This document shows, one piece after another, positions 31,843 through 40,712 of a stretch of 42,822 bases of DNA (the stretch's first letter is position 1; every line of letters starts with the position of its first letter). The DNA comes from Archaeoglobus sp. UBA234. Its GTDB lineage: Archaea; Halobacteriota; Archaeoglobi; Archaeoglobales; Archaeoglobaceae. Below the pieces are notes generated by a model, which saw nothing but the letters and a program-made list of their open reading frames with translations, was not told where the DNA came from and did no database searches. Position numbers and translations under genes: made by a program. The DNA is taken from assembly GCA_002494625.1 (NCBI GenBank), contig DACH01000013.1, positions 1 to 42,822 on the forward strand, written 5' to 3'.

Positions 31843-32571
31843 TCAGATGATTTCCTCTTCAATAATCCTTTTTACAAGATGACAGGCTTCATCAATCTGC
31901 TCGAGGGCAGTAAAGCCGACAACAATCGCATGACAATAATTAAGGGCGAAAGGAAATCCCTTATATGGATTTACTCTCCCTCCAGCGAGTGTTTTCATAC
32001 CAAAAATGAACTTTCCATTCTTTCTTGCCTCCTCAACCGCTATCAGGGTTGAATCATAGGATGGTTCCATGTAAAGCCCAAGAGGGTTTATTGGCACCAT
32101 GTAAGCGCGAATAGAAGCTATTTTTTCCAGGATTTTAACAGTATATCCCGGTCTGTGAGTTGCCACACCAGGAATTATCCCGAGATCATTACATGAGTCA
32201 GCAAAATCCACTATCTCATCCTGAAAAAGCCTGTCTGCTCTTGAACCATGAAGAAAGACCACCATCGGATCGAGATTGGCTATCAACTCAAGATCACTTT
32301 TTGATTCAACTGTTGCGATCACATTTATACTCCTTATCTCCCTCGCCACCTCTATTGCCTCGAGAATCGGTGGATGGGGTGAAATGTGAATGCATGGATA
32401 GCATCTACTGGAGAAATAAACAAAGAATTCTGATATTAGGCTGGGGTTTTTATAGAATCTCTGGTAGTATTCTTCAGACTTCGAACCGAACTGGGCAGCC
32501 CCGATAAAGGGGGATGTGCCATGAATGAGTGCTGGAAGCTCTCTGCCATCAATTCTGACTGTTGGAATCAT
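31843..32571 (-). CDS. TIM-barrel protein resembling aldo/keto reductases
   Basis: The 242-residue protein begins VRIDGRELPALIHGTSPFIGAAQFG and ends GKFIFGMKTLAGGRVNPYKGFPFALNYCHAIVVGFTALEQIDEAC, the layout of aldo/keto-reductase-like barrels (conserved GMKxLAGG and VVGF/M-phosphate-binding end). The classical Tyr-Lys-His-Asp tetrad is not evident, so it may not be an NADPH reductase. Function unknown. It is divergent from the beta-solenoid gene over 50 nt. Confidence 0.7.
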   Translation of the reverse strand: MIPTVRIDGRELPALIHGTSPFIGAAQFGSKSEEYYQRFYKNPSLISEFFVYFSSRCYPCIHISPHPPILEAIEVAREIRSINVIATVESKSDLELIANLDPMVVFLHGSRADRLFQDEIVDFADSCNDLGIIPGVATHRPGYTVKILEKIASIRAYMVPINPLGLYMEPSYDSTLIAVEEARKNGKFIFGMKTLAGGRVNPYKGFPFALNYCHAIVVGFTALEQIDEACHLVKRIIEEEII

Positions 32572-32621
32572 CCATAGAACTTTGCTCTTATCAGATATAA
32601 TTTTTTGGTTTTTAATAAAAC

Positions 32622-33197
32622 ATGGAAACTGTTATTTTCAGGAGAGCCAAAATGTTTCCAATGGAGAAGCCAACCATGGTTGAGAGCAGAAAATTTATCG
32701 ATGAGAATATTATCTATGATGGGAATATCGAGTTTACACAGCCATGCAAGATAAAGGGGTTTGTCAAATCCGGAGGATTTGTCAAGGGTGTCTCAATAGA
32801 TATATCTTCTTTTATAAGGGCAGAATCCTACATTGAGTTTGAAAAACATATCAGATGTGGGAGCTACCTGAGAGGGGCAGCTGTAAGGGCTGGAGGGTAC
32901 ATTAAGGCGGTATCAATAAACGCAGATGAACTCGTTTATGCTGGCTGGTCTGTCGAGGCAGATAAAATTGAGGCTGGAATTCTGAGGGTTGAGAAGTCAA
33001 TAGTAGCAAATGAGATTGATGTTAGGGGAGATGTTATATCGGAGCTTTCGAGTATAAAGGCAGAAAGAATCTTCGCTTCTGGATATGTTGAGGCTAAAAA
33101 AGAGATAAACGCCAGCGAAATTGTTGCAAGAGGTTATGTCAAAGCTAAAAAGATAAAATGCAAAAATTTGAGGGCTTTTAAAGTTATTGAAGGTTGA
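32622..33197 (+). CDS. beta-solenoid (bactofilin/polymer-forming-like) protein
   Basis: The 191-residue protein is a series of short strand-turn repeats (for example KIKGFVKSGGFVKGVSI, SYLRGAAVRAGGYIKAVSI, EASEIVARGYVKAKKIK-type units), each turn ending in Gly and polar residues. This is the signature of right-handed beta-helices such as polymer-forming bactofilins. No membrane anchor or signal peptide is visible. ATG 32622 is taken as start with an A/T-rich TATA region before it; the Met at 32652 is a later alternative. It lies 150 bases before the CRISPR locus; no functional link is shown. Confidence 0.65.
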   Translation: METVIFRRAKMFPMEKPTMVESRKFIDENIIYDGNIEFTQPCKIKGFVKSGGFVKGVSIDISSFIRAESYIEFEKHIRCGSYLRGAAVRAGGYIKAVSINADELVYAGWSVEADKIEAGILRVEKSIVANEIDVRGDVISELSSIKAERIFASGYVEAKKEINASEIVARGYVKAKKIKCKNLRAFKVIEG

Positions 33198-33320
33198 TTG
33201 GATTTTCTGATTTCTAAAAACCTTATTCTGGTCTGTATGTTATGATTCATGAGGTATTGTTTTTTGTTGTCTTATTGATATCAGTTGTTTGCACTTAAAA
33301 GTTTTTACAATTTTAAAAAA

Positions 33321-33329
33321 ATTTAAATA
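33321..33329 (+). promoter_or_regulatory. TATA box of the cas effector operon
   Basis: ATTTAAATA lies about 26 nt before the GTG start of cas6 at 33351, without a ribosome-binding site between. The operon mRNA should be leaderless. No other promoter of this quality lies upstream of cas8b, cas7, cas5 or cas3, which are tightly packed. Confidence 0.5.
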
Positions 33330-33350
33330 GTATCAAAAATAAGACTGGTC

Positions 33351-34070
33351 GTGAGACTTCAGCTGGAGTTTCAGCCGCTCCAGGATGAAACCATTTTAGA
33401 TATAAACTATCCATATAAGATTGCTTCACTTATTTACAGGGCAATTGAGAGAGCCAATCCATCCCTCAGCCTTGAACTTCACAAACCCAATAGATTCAAG
33501 TTCTTCACATTCAGCAGACTTGAAATTCCGGGAAGAAAGTTCAAAATTGATGGAAAGAGATTGATCATCTACAGCAGAGCAAAACTCTATTTCTCAACCC
33601 TCAATCCAGAGATAGGCGTATCTCTTGTGGATGGGCTCCTGTCCAAACCTGAAATAAAGATAGGGGGAGCAGAGTTTGTTGTAAGTGAGATAAAGGTTAT
33701 GAAAGAAAAAGAAATAGGAAAAAAAGAGATATTCTCAACTCTTTCTCCAATCAGCGTAACAACTGTCGAAGATAACGGCAGAAAAAGGATTGTTGATCTT
33801 TACCCCGACTCCAAGAAGTTTTACGATAACCTGAGACAAAATCTGGTTAAAAAATACAGAGAGTTCTATGGAAAAGAGCCTGAAAGTTGTGAACTGAGAA
33901 TCAGAGTAAGAAATGTCAAGGCAAAGAGGATTAAGATAAAGAACACATTTCACCGGTGTGTTGAGATGGTTTTTGTTGCTGAGGGGAGTAGAGAGTTGAT
34001 GGAGGTTGGATATAAGGCTGGGTTTGGCGAGAGAAATTCGATGGGGTTTGGGATGGTGAAGGTGGTTTAA
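33351..34070 (+). CDS. cas6: Cas6 CRISPR RNA endonuclease
   Basis: The 239-residue endonuclease cuts pre-crRNA within the repeats. Two ferredoxin-like halves end in the Gly-rich loop KAGFGERNSMGFGMVKV (223-239). Tyr29, His44 and Lys50 have exactly the spacing of the catalytic triad of Pyrococcus furiosus Cas6 (Tyr31, His46, Lys52), within IYRAIER and LELHKPNRFKFFTFSRL. The GTG start is supported by the TATA box 26 nt upstream. Codon use is host-like (3 of 4 Gln codons CAG), unlike the next four genes. Its stop lies 1 nt before cas8b. Confidence 0.95.
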   Translation: MRLQLEFQPLQDETILDINYPYKIASLIYRAIERANPSLSLELHKPNRFKFFTFSRLEIPGRKFKIDGKRLIIYSRAKLYFSTLNPEIGVSLVDGLLSKPEIKIGGAEFVVSEIKVMKEKEIGKKEIFSTLSPISVTTVEDNGRKRIVDLYPDSKKFYDNLRQNLVKKYREFYGKEPESCELRIRVRNVKAKRIKIKNTFHRCVEMVFVAEGSRELMEVGYKAGFGERNSMGFGMVKVV

Positions 34071-34071
34071 A

Positions 34072-35934
34072 ATGTTGAAGGCCATTAAAGAGTTAGGGCA
34101 ATATATGCGAGAGAACGAAGATCTGAATGAAATTCAAGTTTTAACCGAATCATCTAAGTTAGCAAACACAAAGAAAATGATTTGTGTAGTTTTTAGAAAA
34201 GAGAACGATAGTGATATAATTTTTGATGGTGTTCACATCGAGACATTTGGAGAAGAGAAGACTCCAAAGATATTATACAAACTGTTTAGACATGGAAGAT
34301 ATAATGCCTTTTTAACCTCTGTCATTACTACTAGAAAAACAGACGAAGAAGCAATAAAGAATACTAGAAAGAAGTGGAAACTCTGGTTTAAGCAATATTC
34401 TGAGAAATTTAAAAATAAATATTCTTTAATCGAAATACTAAAACTCAAAATCGAAGAAAAGGAAGAAGAAATTTTTGACAAGATTTTAGAAAGATATAGA
34501 GACCTAAATAAAGACGAAAAGAGAAACTGTCTCCTTACAATCAAGATAAAAGAGGACACTATCGAAAAATATCCGGCAGAAATTTCAGAATTTATAGAAA
34601 TTTTTAAAAATACTTCATCGGAGGATTTATATTCAAAACATGGAGTGATTGCCAAAGGAGATGGGACTTGCGCATTTTGTGGTAGAAAAAGTGAAGTAAT
34701 GCCAGCCTCACCGTTTGCAATTTTTACTGTTGATAAAGTTGGTTTCGCTTATGAGTTTGATAGACAAAACTCGTGGAAGCAACTACCTATATGCTTCAAT
34801 TGTTATCTTGACTTGGAAGCTGGTAAAAGGTTCCTAGAAAAACAATTGTCGTTCACTCTCTATGGTTACCGATACTTTGTTATACCTGATTTCGTGTTTA
34901 AAGGAGTATCGGAGGAGGTTATAACAGAGATAGAACTTAGAAGAAAAAATGGTGATTATAGAGACGGTTTACTTAATGCGGAAGAAGACATTTTGGAGAT
35001 GATTAAGGAGAGAGAAGACATATTAAACTTGATATTTGTTTTCTGTAAGCCTAAACAGCAGTTTTTTGATATTATAAGGTATGTTGAGGAAGTTCCACCT
35101 TCTTGGATAAAGAGTATCTATGATACTTTTCGTAGCATTACTCAAAAGAAACTTTTCAAACAAGAGCTGCTAAAAATTATTTTAGGTGAAAAATGGTCTG
35201 GATACTTTTTAAAAGGTAATTGGAATGGTAAAAACATTCCAAATCTTAATTTAGCCGGTATGGTTGGCGAGTTTTTCTATCACAGAGAAGGAGACAGAAA
35301 AGTCTTTGATAAATCGAGCTTGAATATTTTAGGAGATATTTTAGAGGCAAAACAAATAGATAAGGAGTATTTTATTAAGTATCTAATTGAGGCGATAAGA
35401 GAAGAACATAGAAGAGGAAATGAATGGCGCGAGAAATTGCTGTCTCTGAAGTCTTTATATTTGTTTGATTTTCTCTTATATTTGAATTTAATTTATTCGT
35501 GTCATTTCGAAGTTGGAAAATTCAAGGAGGTGAAATTTATGGAAAAAACCAAGGAAAAGCATGAGAATGTGAAAGAATTCTTTAATGAATTCTCAAATGC
35601 TTTTGACACACCCGATAAAAAAGCAGTATTCTTGGAAGGTGTGTTAACAAACTTTCTTTTGGGAATCCAATACGCACAACGAGGATCGACACCATTTAGA
35701 AAAAAATTACATGGACTAAAATTAGATAAGAGGAAGGTTAAAAAGCTTCTACCAGAAATCATAGAGAAGCTTAGAGCATATGATGCCGCTTACTCAGACA
35801 TTGAAGAATTGATCTCCAAATACTTTATTGAAGCTGATGAAAATGGTTGGACAATTTCAGATGACGAAATAAGTTACTATTTTGCTCTTGGTTTAAATCT
35901 CGGTAAAATTTTCAAGGGAGGTGACAAAAAATGA
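34072..35934 (+). CDS. cas8b: Cas8b large subunit (Csh1/TM1802 family) of type I-B Cascade
   Basis: The 620-residue protein is the large subunit that recognises the PAM and holds the crRNA 5' end. Family traits are the length, the Cys-Cys pairs of a zinc finger (GTCAFCGRK near 202-209 and PICFNCYLDLEAGK near 241-253), and the helical C-terminus. The last 131 codons can be translated separately (see Cas11b). Gln codons are mostly CAA (11 of 13) and Leu often TTA, unlike cas6 and the neighbours, indicating a separate origin. The stop overlaps the cas7 start (ATGA). Confidence 0.9.
   Translation: MLKAIKELGQYMRENEDLNEIQVLTESSKLANTKKMICVVFRKENDSDIIFDGVHIETFGEEKTPKILYKLFRHGRYNAFLTSVITTRKTDEEAIKNTRKKWKLWFKQYSEKFKNKYSLIEILKLKIEEKEEEIFDKILERYRDLNKDEKRNCLLTIKIKEDTIEKYPAEISEFIEIFKNTSSEDLYSKHGVIAKGDGTCAFCGRKSEVMPASPFAIFTVDKVGFAYEFDRQNSWKQLPICFNCYLDLEAGKRFLEKQLSFTLYGYRYFVIPDFVFKGVSEEVITEIELRRKNGDYRDGLLNAEEDILEMIKEREDILNLIFVFCKPKQQFFDIIRYVEEVPPSWIKSIYDTFRSITQKKLFKQELLKIILGEKWSGYFLKGNWNGKNIPNLNLAGMVGEFFYHREGDRKVFDKSSLNILGDILEAKQIDKEYFIKYLIEAIREEHRRGNEWREKLLSLKSLYLFDFLLYLNLIYSCHFEVGKFKEVKFMEKTKEKHENVKEFFNEFSNAFDTPDKKAVFLEGVLTNFLLGIQYAQRGSTPFRKKLHGLKLDKRKVKKLLPEIIEKLRAYDAAYSDIEELISKYFIEADENGWTISDDEISYYFALGLNLGKIFKGGDKK
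35524..35533 (+). promoter_or_regulatory. strong internal ribosome-binding site within cas8b
   Basis: AAGGAGGTGA is a near-perfect complement of the archaeal 16S rRNA 3' end. It lies inside cas8b, 5 nt before an in-frame ATG (8 nt from GGAGG). It is as strong as the site before cas7 (GGGAGGTGA), which makes internal translation likely. Confidence 0.75.
35539..35934 (+). CDS. cas11b: Cas11b small subunit by internal translation of cas8b
   Basis: An in-frame ATG at codon 490 of cas8b, right after the strong internal ribosome-binding site, yields a 131-residue helical protein (MEKTKEKHENVKEFFNEFSN...IFKGGDKK). In characterised type I-B, I-C and I-D systems the Cascade small subunit Cas11 is made exactly this way from the 3' part of the large-subunit gene. 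No separate small-subunit gene exists here, and the length and helical content match Cas11. Expression is inferred from sequence. Confidence 0.75.
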   Translation: MEKTKEKHENVKEFFNEFSNAFDTPDKKAVFLEGVLTNFLLGIQYAQRGSTPFRKKLHGLKLDKRKVKKLLPEIIEKLRAYDAAYSDIEELISKYFIEADENGWTISDDEISYYFALGLNLGKIFKGGDKK

Positions 35935-36962
35935 GTGATATTATAGAAAATAGATCTGAAATCGTGTTTTTATACGATGTAACTTATGCGAACCCAAATG
36001 GAGACCCAATGGAGGAAAATAAACCAAGGATTGATGAGGAGACTGGCATAAATATCGTGACTGATGTGAGATTGAAGAGGACGATACGAGACTACTTTTT
36101 GACATTGATTGAGAGTGGTGATGACCGAGTTAAGGAACAGGATGTTTTTATAAAAGAAGTAAGAGATGAAGAAGGATACCTATATGACGCAAAAACTAGA
36201 GCTAGAGACTTCCTGAAAAAAGAAGGAAAGTTTTCAGAAATGAAGGAAGCGATTAAAAATGAAATATGCTCAAAATGCATAGATGTCAGACTTTTTGGAG
36301 GGGTAATTCCATTAGAGCTCAAAGTAAGTGGTAAGAATAAGTCAGAAAAAGGTTCGATAACTCTAACGGGACCAGTACAATTTAGATTTGGTAGATCACT
36401 TCATCGAGTGGACGTAAAATATATTCAGGGAACTGGTGCATTTGCTGCAGATTATGAGGGTAAAAAGAGTATGCAATTCACATTTAGAGAAGAATACATC
36501 CTCCCGTATTCGTTAATTTGCTTCTACGGTCTTATAAACGAGAATGCAGCGAAAACTACAGGACTGACAGAGAATGATGTGGAATTATTAATGGAAGGGA
36601 TGTTGAATGGAACAAAGAACTTAATTACAAGATCAAAAGCTGGTCAAATGCCAAGGTTTTTGATGAGAGTCGTGTATAATAAGAAAAATTTCCACATAGG
36701 TGACTTAGATAAGATGATTAAACTGGTAACTGAAACAGAAGAAGAAAAAATAAGAGATATATCCGAAGTGAAGATAGATATTTCAGAGTTAGTGAGCAGT
36801 CTAAAGAAATACAAGAACAAAATAGAGAAAATTGAATTTAAAGCAGACGACAGAGCAGTCTTTCTAATTAATAGAGATGTTGTGAGCAGCAATATGTTGA
36901 AAGACAAACTTAAAGAGGGAGCTGAATTAGATGACAGTAAAGTGACTGAATTAAAAATATGA
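35931..36962 (+). CDS. cas7: Cas7 backbone subunit (Csh2) of type I-B Cascade
   Basis: The 343-residue protein polymerises along the crRNA. Its start, SEIVFLYDVTYANPNGDPMEENKPRIDEETGINIVTDVRLKRTIRDYFL, is the hallmark of Csh2/Cas7b. RLFGGVIPLE and the GPVQFRFGRSLHRV segment are also typical. The ATG overlaps the cas8b stop. GGGAGGTGA (35918-35926) is a strong ribosome-binding site, fitting the need for several copies per complex. Confidence 0.95.
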   Translation: MSDIIENRSEIVFLYDVTYANPNGDPMEENKPRIDEETGINIVTDVRLKRTIRDYFLTLIESGDDRVKEQDVFIKEVRDEEGYLYDAKTRARDFLKKEGKFSEMKEAIKNEICSKCIDVRLFGGVIPLELKVSGKNKSEKGSITLTGPVQFRFGRSLHRVDVKYIQGTGAFAADYEGKKSMQFTFREEYILPYSLICFYGLINENAAKTTGLTENDVELLMEGMLNGTKNLITRSKAGQMPRFLMRVVYNKKNFHIGDLDKMIKLVTETEEEKIRDISEVKIDISELVSSLKKYKNKIEKIEFKADDRAVFLINRDVVSSNMLKDKLKEGAELDDSKVTELKI

Positions 36963-36974
36963 GATGAAGTTGCT

Positions 36975-37700
36975 ATGAAGGACAAAGTGCTTGTATTCGA
37001 TATTTGGAGTGACTTTGCACACTTCAGAAGGTTTGAAACTACGACATCTCCACTAACATATCCATTTCCCACAGGAACGGCAATAGCTGGTCTCCTTGCG
37101 GCAATAGTAGGGCTTCCAAGGGATTCGTATTATACTCTATTTTCTAGAGACAACATTGAATACTCTGTTAAAATTTTAAATCCAATAAGGAGAATAGTTA
37201 TTCCAGAAACTATCATAAAAACAGATATAGGATTCTATTTGTGGGATATCAAAGACGAACAAGAAAGAAGAGCCCCTACACCATATGAATTCGTTAAAGA
37301 TCCTAAATACAGAATATACGTACGATTCAAAAATTCAGTCCTTAAAGAGTTATACGAGAAATTAAAACAACTTCTTAAAAATCATCAGACAGTTTATACA
37401 CCTTATCTTGGTATTACTGAAATGATTGCCAATTTCGAGTTTGTCGATGATTTTCCAGCTACTCCTATCCCGATTAAAGATGAAACTATAGATCTGCACA
37501 GCGTAGCCAGAATAGACTCTATCAAGATACTTCTAGAAGAAGGAAGAAGATATGGTCGAGAAACTATACCTCTCTATATGGATAATGACAGAAAAGTCCT
37601 TGAATACTGTAATGTTGTTTACGAGGTGAACGGCAATCCAATCAAGATTCGCAGTGGCACAGTTTACAAAGTTGGGGGTGAAAACGTTTCATTCCTCTAA
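36975..37700 (+). CDS. cas5: Cas5 subunit of type I-B Cascade
   Basis: The 241-residue protein binds the crRNA 5' handle. The N-terminal Cas5 signature is present: KVLVFDIWSDFAHFRRFETTTSPLTYPFPTGTAIAGLLAAIVGLPRD. It is of Cas5h/Cas5b length. It starts 12 nt after cas7, and its end overlaps the cas3 start by 23 nt. Confidence 0.94.
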   Translation: MKDKVLVFDIWSDFAHFRRFETTTSPLTYPFPTGTAIAGLLAAIVGLPRDSYYTLFSRDNIEYSVKILNPIRRIVIPETIIKTDIGFYLWDIKDEQERRAPTPYEFVKDPKYRIYVRFKNSVLKELYEKLKQLLKNHQTVYTPYLGITEMIANFEFVDDFPATPIPIKDETIDLHSVARIDSIKILLEEGRRYGRETIPLYMDNDRKVLEYCNVVYEVNGNPIKIRSGTVYKVGGENVSFL

Positions 37701-40155
37701 ACTAAAATCCCATCCAGACAAACTATTAAAGGAGCATCTGGAAAATGTGGGCAGATTATCAAAAGAAATACTCGAATCAAAAACGATAGATAGCAAAGAA
37801 ATTTTTACTGAGGTCGCATACTTGATTGGAATAACACACGACTTTGGTAAAGCTACTACTTACTTCCAAAACTGGTTAGAAAATGAGAAAAGAACGCAAT
37901 ACGCCCAACATGGTTTTATATCGAGTTTAGTTGGGTATTTGGTTGTTAAGAATTTTTTATTAGGTATCCAAAAGCTCGATGAATTTTGGTATCTACCCGG
38001 AATAACATGGATTGTAATAAGCAAACATCATGGTAATTTAAAAGACATCCTAAATGAAGAGGCAGTAAAACTAAGGGATCCAGATGAGTTAGAAATAGTA
38101 AAAGAACAATTGAAAGATATATTTTCCAATAATCTGACTGAGGTTGAGGAAATCTATAGGTCGTTAGGTTGTTCAGACATATCAAAAACATTAAACGAGA
38201 TTAAGAACTTAAAAAACTTAACACAACAAATACGAAAAGACATTAAGAAAATTTGTAAAAATGGTTTTAAAGATAATGATTTAAAATACTACTTTCTGAT
38301 TCTCTTTCTTTATTCGATATTACTCGATGCAGACAAATTAGACGCTTCTGGGAGAAAAAATCTTCCTAAAAGGGAGAATATACCAAGTAACATTGTTGAT
38401 GAGTATAAGAGAAAGAAGTTTGGGAAACCTAAGACAGAAGTAGACGCTATACGAGAAAAAGCTTACAACGAGGTTATTGCAAAAGTTGACGATATTAACA
38501 CAACTCATGAAAGAATTCTATCGATAAACCTACCTACAGGATGCGGTAAAACTTTAACTGGTCTATCATTTGCTCTTAAATTGAGGGAAAGAATAAAAGA
38601 AAGCCTTGGTTTCACCCCTAGGATAATTTACTCTCTGCCATTTCTCAGTATTATCGATCAAAACGCCAAGACTATTGAAGACATTTTGAGACTTAAATAC
38701 AAAAAACATGAGGAAATTCCATCTACCTTGTTTTTGATTCATCACCACCTTGCAGATATAGAATACAAAGAAGTCAAAGATGGCGAATTAAATATCGAAG
38801 AACTCAACAGATCCATATTGCTTACGGAGGGTTGGCACTCAGAAATAGTAATAACTACATTTGTACAGTTATTCCACAGTTTGATTACAAACAAAAACAG
38901 AGCTGCGAGAAAATTCCATAACATTGCCAATTCTATACTTATTCTTGATGAAATTCAGTCAATCCCACATAAATACTGGCTACTAATTAATAAAGTTCTA
39001 AAACATTTAGCAAGTAATTTTAATTGCTGGATTATTTTGATGACTGCTACCAAACCGCTCATTTTTAAAAATGGAGAGATCAAAGAGTTAGTAACAGACA
39101 CAGAAAAGTACTTTAACGCTTTTGATAGGGTTGTTTTTAATTTTGACTTAGATGTTAAACGTTTTGATGAGTTTAAACACGAGATTTTGAATAATGTGTT
39201 ACATGAAGATAAGGATATACTGATTGTTTTGAATACGATAAATTCCTGTAAGGAATTATATGGGTTCATAAAAGATGAACTAACTACATTTTATGGAATA
39301 GACAAAAAAGACATCAAAATTGATGAAGATGGTGTTGCTAATTTCCCAGATTTAGAATTAATCAACTTATCGACGCATATTCTTCCTAGTTATCGGTTGA
39401 GAAGAATAAACAGGATCAAAGATAGAAAGAAGAAGAAAAGAAAAATTATCGTAACTACTCAGTTGGTCGAAGCAGGAGTTGATATTAGTTCAGACATTGT
39501 TTATAGGGACTTTGCCCCATTGGATTGCATAATACAAACTGCTGGTCGGTGCAATAGAAATAATGAAAAAGATAAGGGTAGAGTTAAGGTTATTGTTCTG
39601 AGAGATGAAAGACAAAAATTCTATAAATACATTTATGATTCCACGCTTATAAACGCTACTGAGGATGTTATTAAAAAATTTGGAAAGACTATTGAAGAAA
39701 AGGACTTTGTTTTGACTTCGGTTAAAAAGTATTATGAGATCGTGGTAGAAAGAGGATCTGATGATAGCTCCAAAGATCTTTTGACGTCAATCAATAAATT
39801 AGACTTTTCGAAGGTAGTTGAATTTGACTTGATCCAAGAAAAGTTGCCTACAATATCTCTATTTGTTGAAATCGATGATCTGGCTGAGAGGATTAGAAAG
39901 AAAATGGAAGAAATACTTGAAAGCAAAAAAGGTTTTGAACAGAAATTGGAGATATTAGGAATAAGAAAAGAAATAAACAACTATACGATTCAAGTACGAT
40001 ATTCTGAAAAAATAGAAGATGCTATACTTAACTTAAATCCTATTGATGGTTTGGAATATTATAAATGCATTAAAAAGAGTGAGTTAGATAAATATTACAA
40101 AATAGACTCTGGATTAAATTTAGGAGAGGGATCTCTAAAGTTTGTCATGCTATAA
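37678..40155 (+). CDS. cas3: Cas3 with HD nuclease and DExH helicase
   Basis: The 825-residue effector unwinds and degrades target DNA after Cascade binding. HD nuclease residues: His20, His54-Asp55 (GITHDFGK), His78, His117-His118 (SKHHG). Helicase: Walker A LPTGCGKT (near 284), DEIQ box ILDEIQSIPH (near 422), MTATKP, TTQLVEAGVDIS and QTAGRCNRN. I start at GTG 37678 (MKTFHSSKLKSHP), where homologues begin; GTG 37654 would add eight residues inside cas5. Gln codons are mostly CAA (12 of 16), as in cas8b. It ends the plus-strand operon. Confidence 0.94.
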   Translation: MKTFHSSKLKSHPDKLLKEHLENVGRLSKEILESKTIDSKEIFTEVAYLIGITHDFGKATTYFQNWLENEKRTQYAQHGFISSLVGYLVVKNFLLGIQKLDEFWYLPGITWIVISKHHGNLKDILNEEAVKLRDPDELEIVKEQLKDIFSNNLTEVEEIYRSLGCSDISKTLNEIKNLKNLTQQIRKDIKKICKNGFKDNDLKYYFLILFLYSILLDADKLDASGRKNLPKRENIPSNIVDEYKRKKFGKPKTEVDAIREKAYNEVIAKVDDINTTHERILSINLPTGCGKTLTGLSFALKLRERIKESLGFTPRIIYSLPFLSIIDQNAKTIEDILRLKYKKHEEIPSTLFLIHHHLADIEYKEVKDGELNIEELNRSILLTEGWHSEIVITTFVQLFHSLITNKNRAARKFHNIANSILILDEIQSIPHKYWLLINKVLKHLASNFNCWIILMTATKPLIFKNGEIKELVTDTEKYFNAFDRVVFNFDLDVKRFDEFKHEILNNVLHEDKDILIVLNTINSCKELYGFIKDELTTFYGIDKKDIKIDEDGVANFPDLELINLSTHILPSYRLRRINRIKDRKKKKRKIIVTTQLVEAGVDISSDIVYRDFAPLDCIIQTAGRCNRNNEKDKGRVKVIVLRDERQKFYKYIYDSTLINATEDVIKKFGKTIEEKDFVLTSVKKYYEIVVERGSDDSSKDLLTSINKLDFSKVVEFDLIQEKLPTISLFVEIDDLAERIRKKMEEILESKKGFEQKLEILGIRKEINNYTIQVRYSEKIEDAILNLNPIDGLEYYKCIKKSELDKYYKIDSGLNLGEGSLKFVML

Positions 40156-40484
40156 GTTGAAGATAAGTAAACCAAAAATCAAAAAAGGCAAAAACTGGAA
40201 ACTCCTCAAAATTCAATAATAGTCAAAAATAAACATAATGCAATCTGAATACATTAAACATTCATACATCTCAACCGCTATCTGATTTTGTTTATTGAGA
40301 GAGATAAACCAAAGAAAACCAAAAACTCACACTATAGCCCACCAGATAGGTCGCAAGTGTAAATACTTACCTGATCAGTTCAATATATTATCAAATATAT
40401 CGTCGATAGCAATTCTTTATTCTCAGCAAAATCGTTGTTAAAAGACAGGATTTACTTGGCCCAACAACCACCAGTGATCAAACC

Positions 40485-40607
40485 CTATGGGATTACACCC
40501 AACCTTCCAAGCCTGTCTCTTGAATCTTTCCTCATTTTTGTCATAATCTCTTCGAAATTTTTGGGCAAAAAATCAGTAATATCTTCAACCTCAACTTTCT
40601 TTACCAT
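40485..40607 (-). CDS. 40-residue ORF with a strong ribosome-binding site, between cas3 and cas2
   Basis: The minus strand has GGAGGT 9 nt before an ATG that opens a 40-codon ORF (MVKKVEVEDITDFLPKNFEE, then IMTKMRKDSRDRLGRLGVIP). Composition is charged and protein-like, similar in feel to small antitoxins or the first part of a truncated protein. Reading on through the stop gives GLITGGCWAK and then another stop, so a longer gene may have been cut. No family recognised. It lies downstream of cas4-cas1-cas2 on the same strand. Confidence 0.3.
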   Translation of the reverse strand: MVKKVEVEDITDFLPKNFEEIMTKMRKDSRDRLGRLGVIP

Positions 40608-40637
40608 AATCTTATTACCTCCGTGGATATATCTACC

Positions 40638-40712
40638 CTATCTTCTCTCATATTCTGATTCTGCCGCCTTGAGGTCGGTCTTGAAGCCTCTCATCACCTT
40701 TACAACAAACAT
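40638..40712 (-). pseudogene. remnant ORF upstream of the 40-residue ORF
   Basis: On the minus strand the frame reads TLADKLAKNMFVVKVMRG followed by FKTDLKAAESEYERR and a stop, opening just after another stop. The 24 codons from the internal ATG look like the C-terminus of a real helical protein. It ends 31 nt before the 40-residue ORF start. Likely remains of a small gene pair; no identification possible. Confidence 0.2.

Noticed and set aside
37654..37677. Longer cas3 start at GTG 37654
   Set aside because: It adds residues unlike Cas3 starts and extends further into cas5.
40156..40434. CRISPR array suspected from recurring AAACCAAA words after cas3
   Set aside because: The words are short, unevenly spaced and differ. 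There is no repeat of 24-37 bases.
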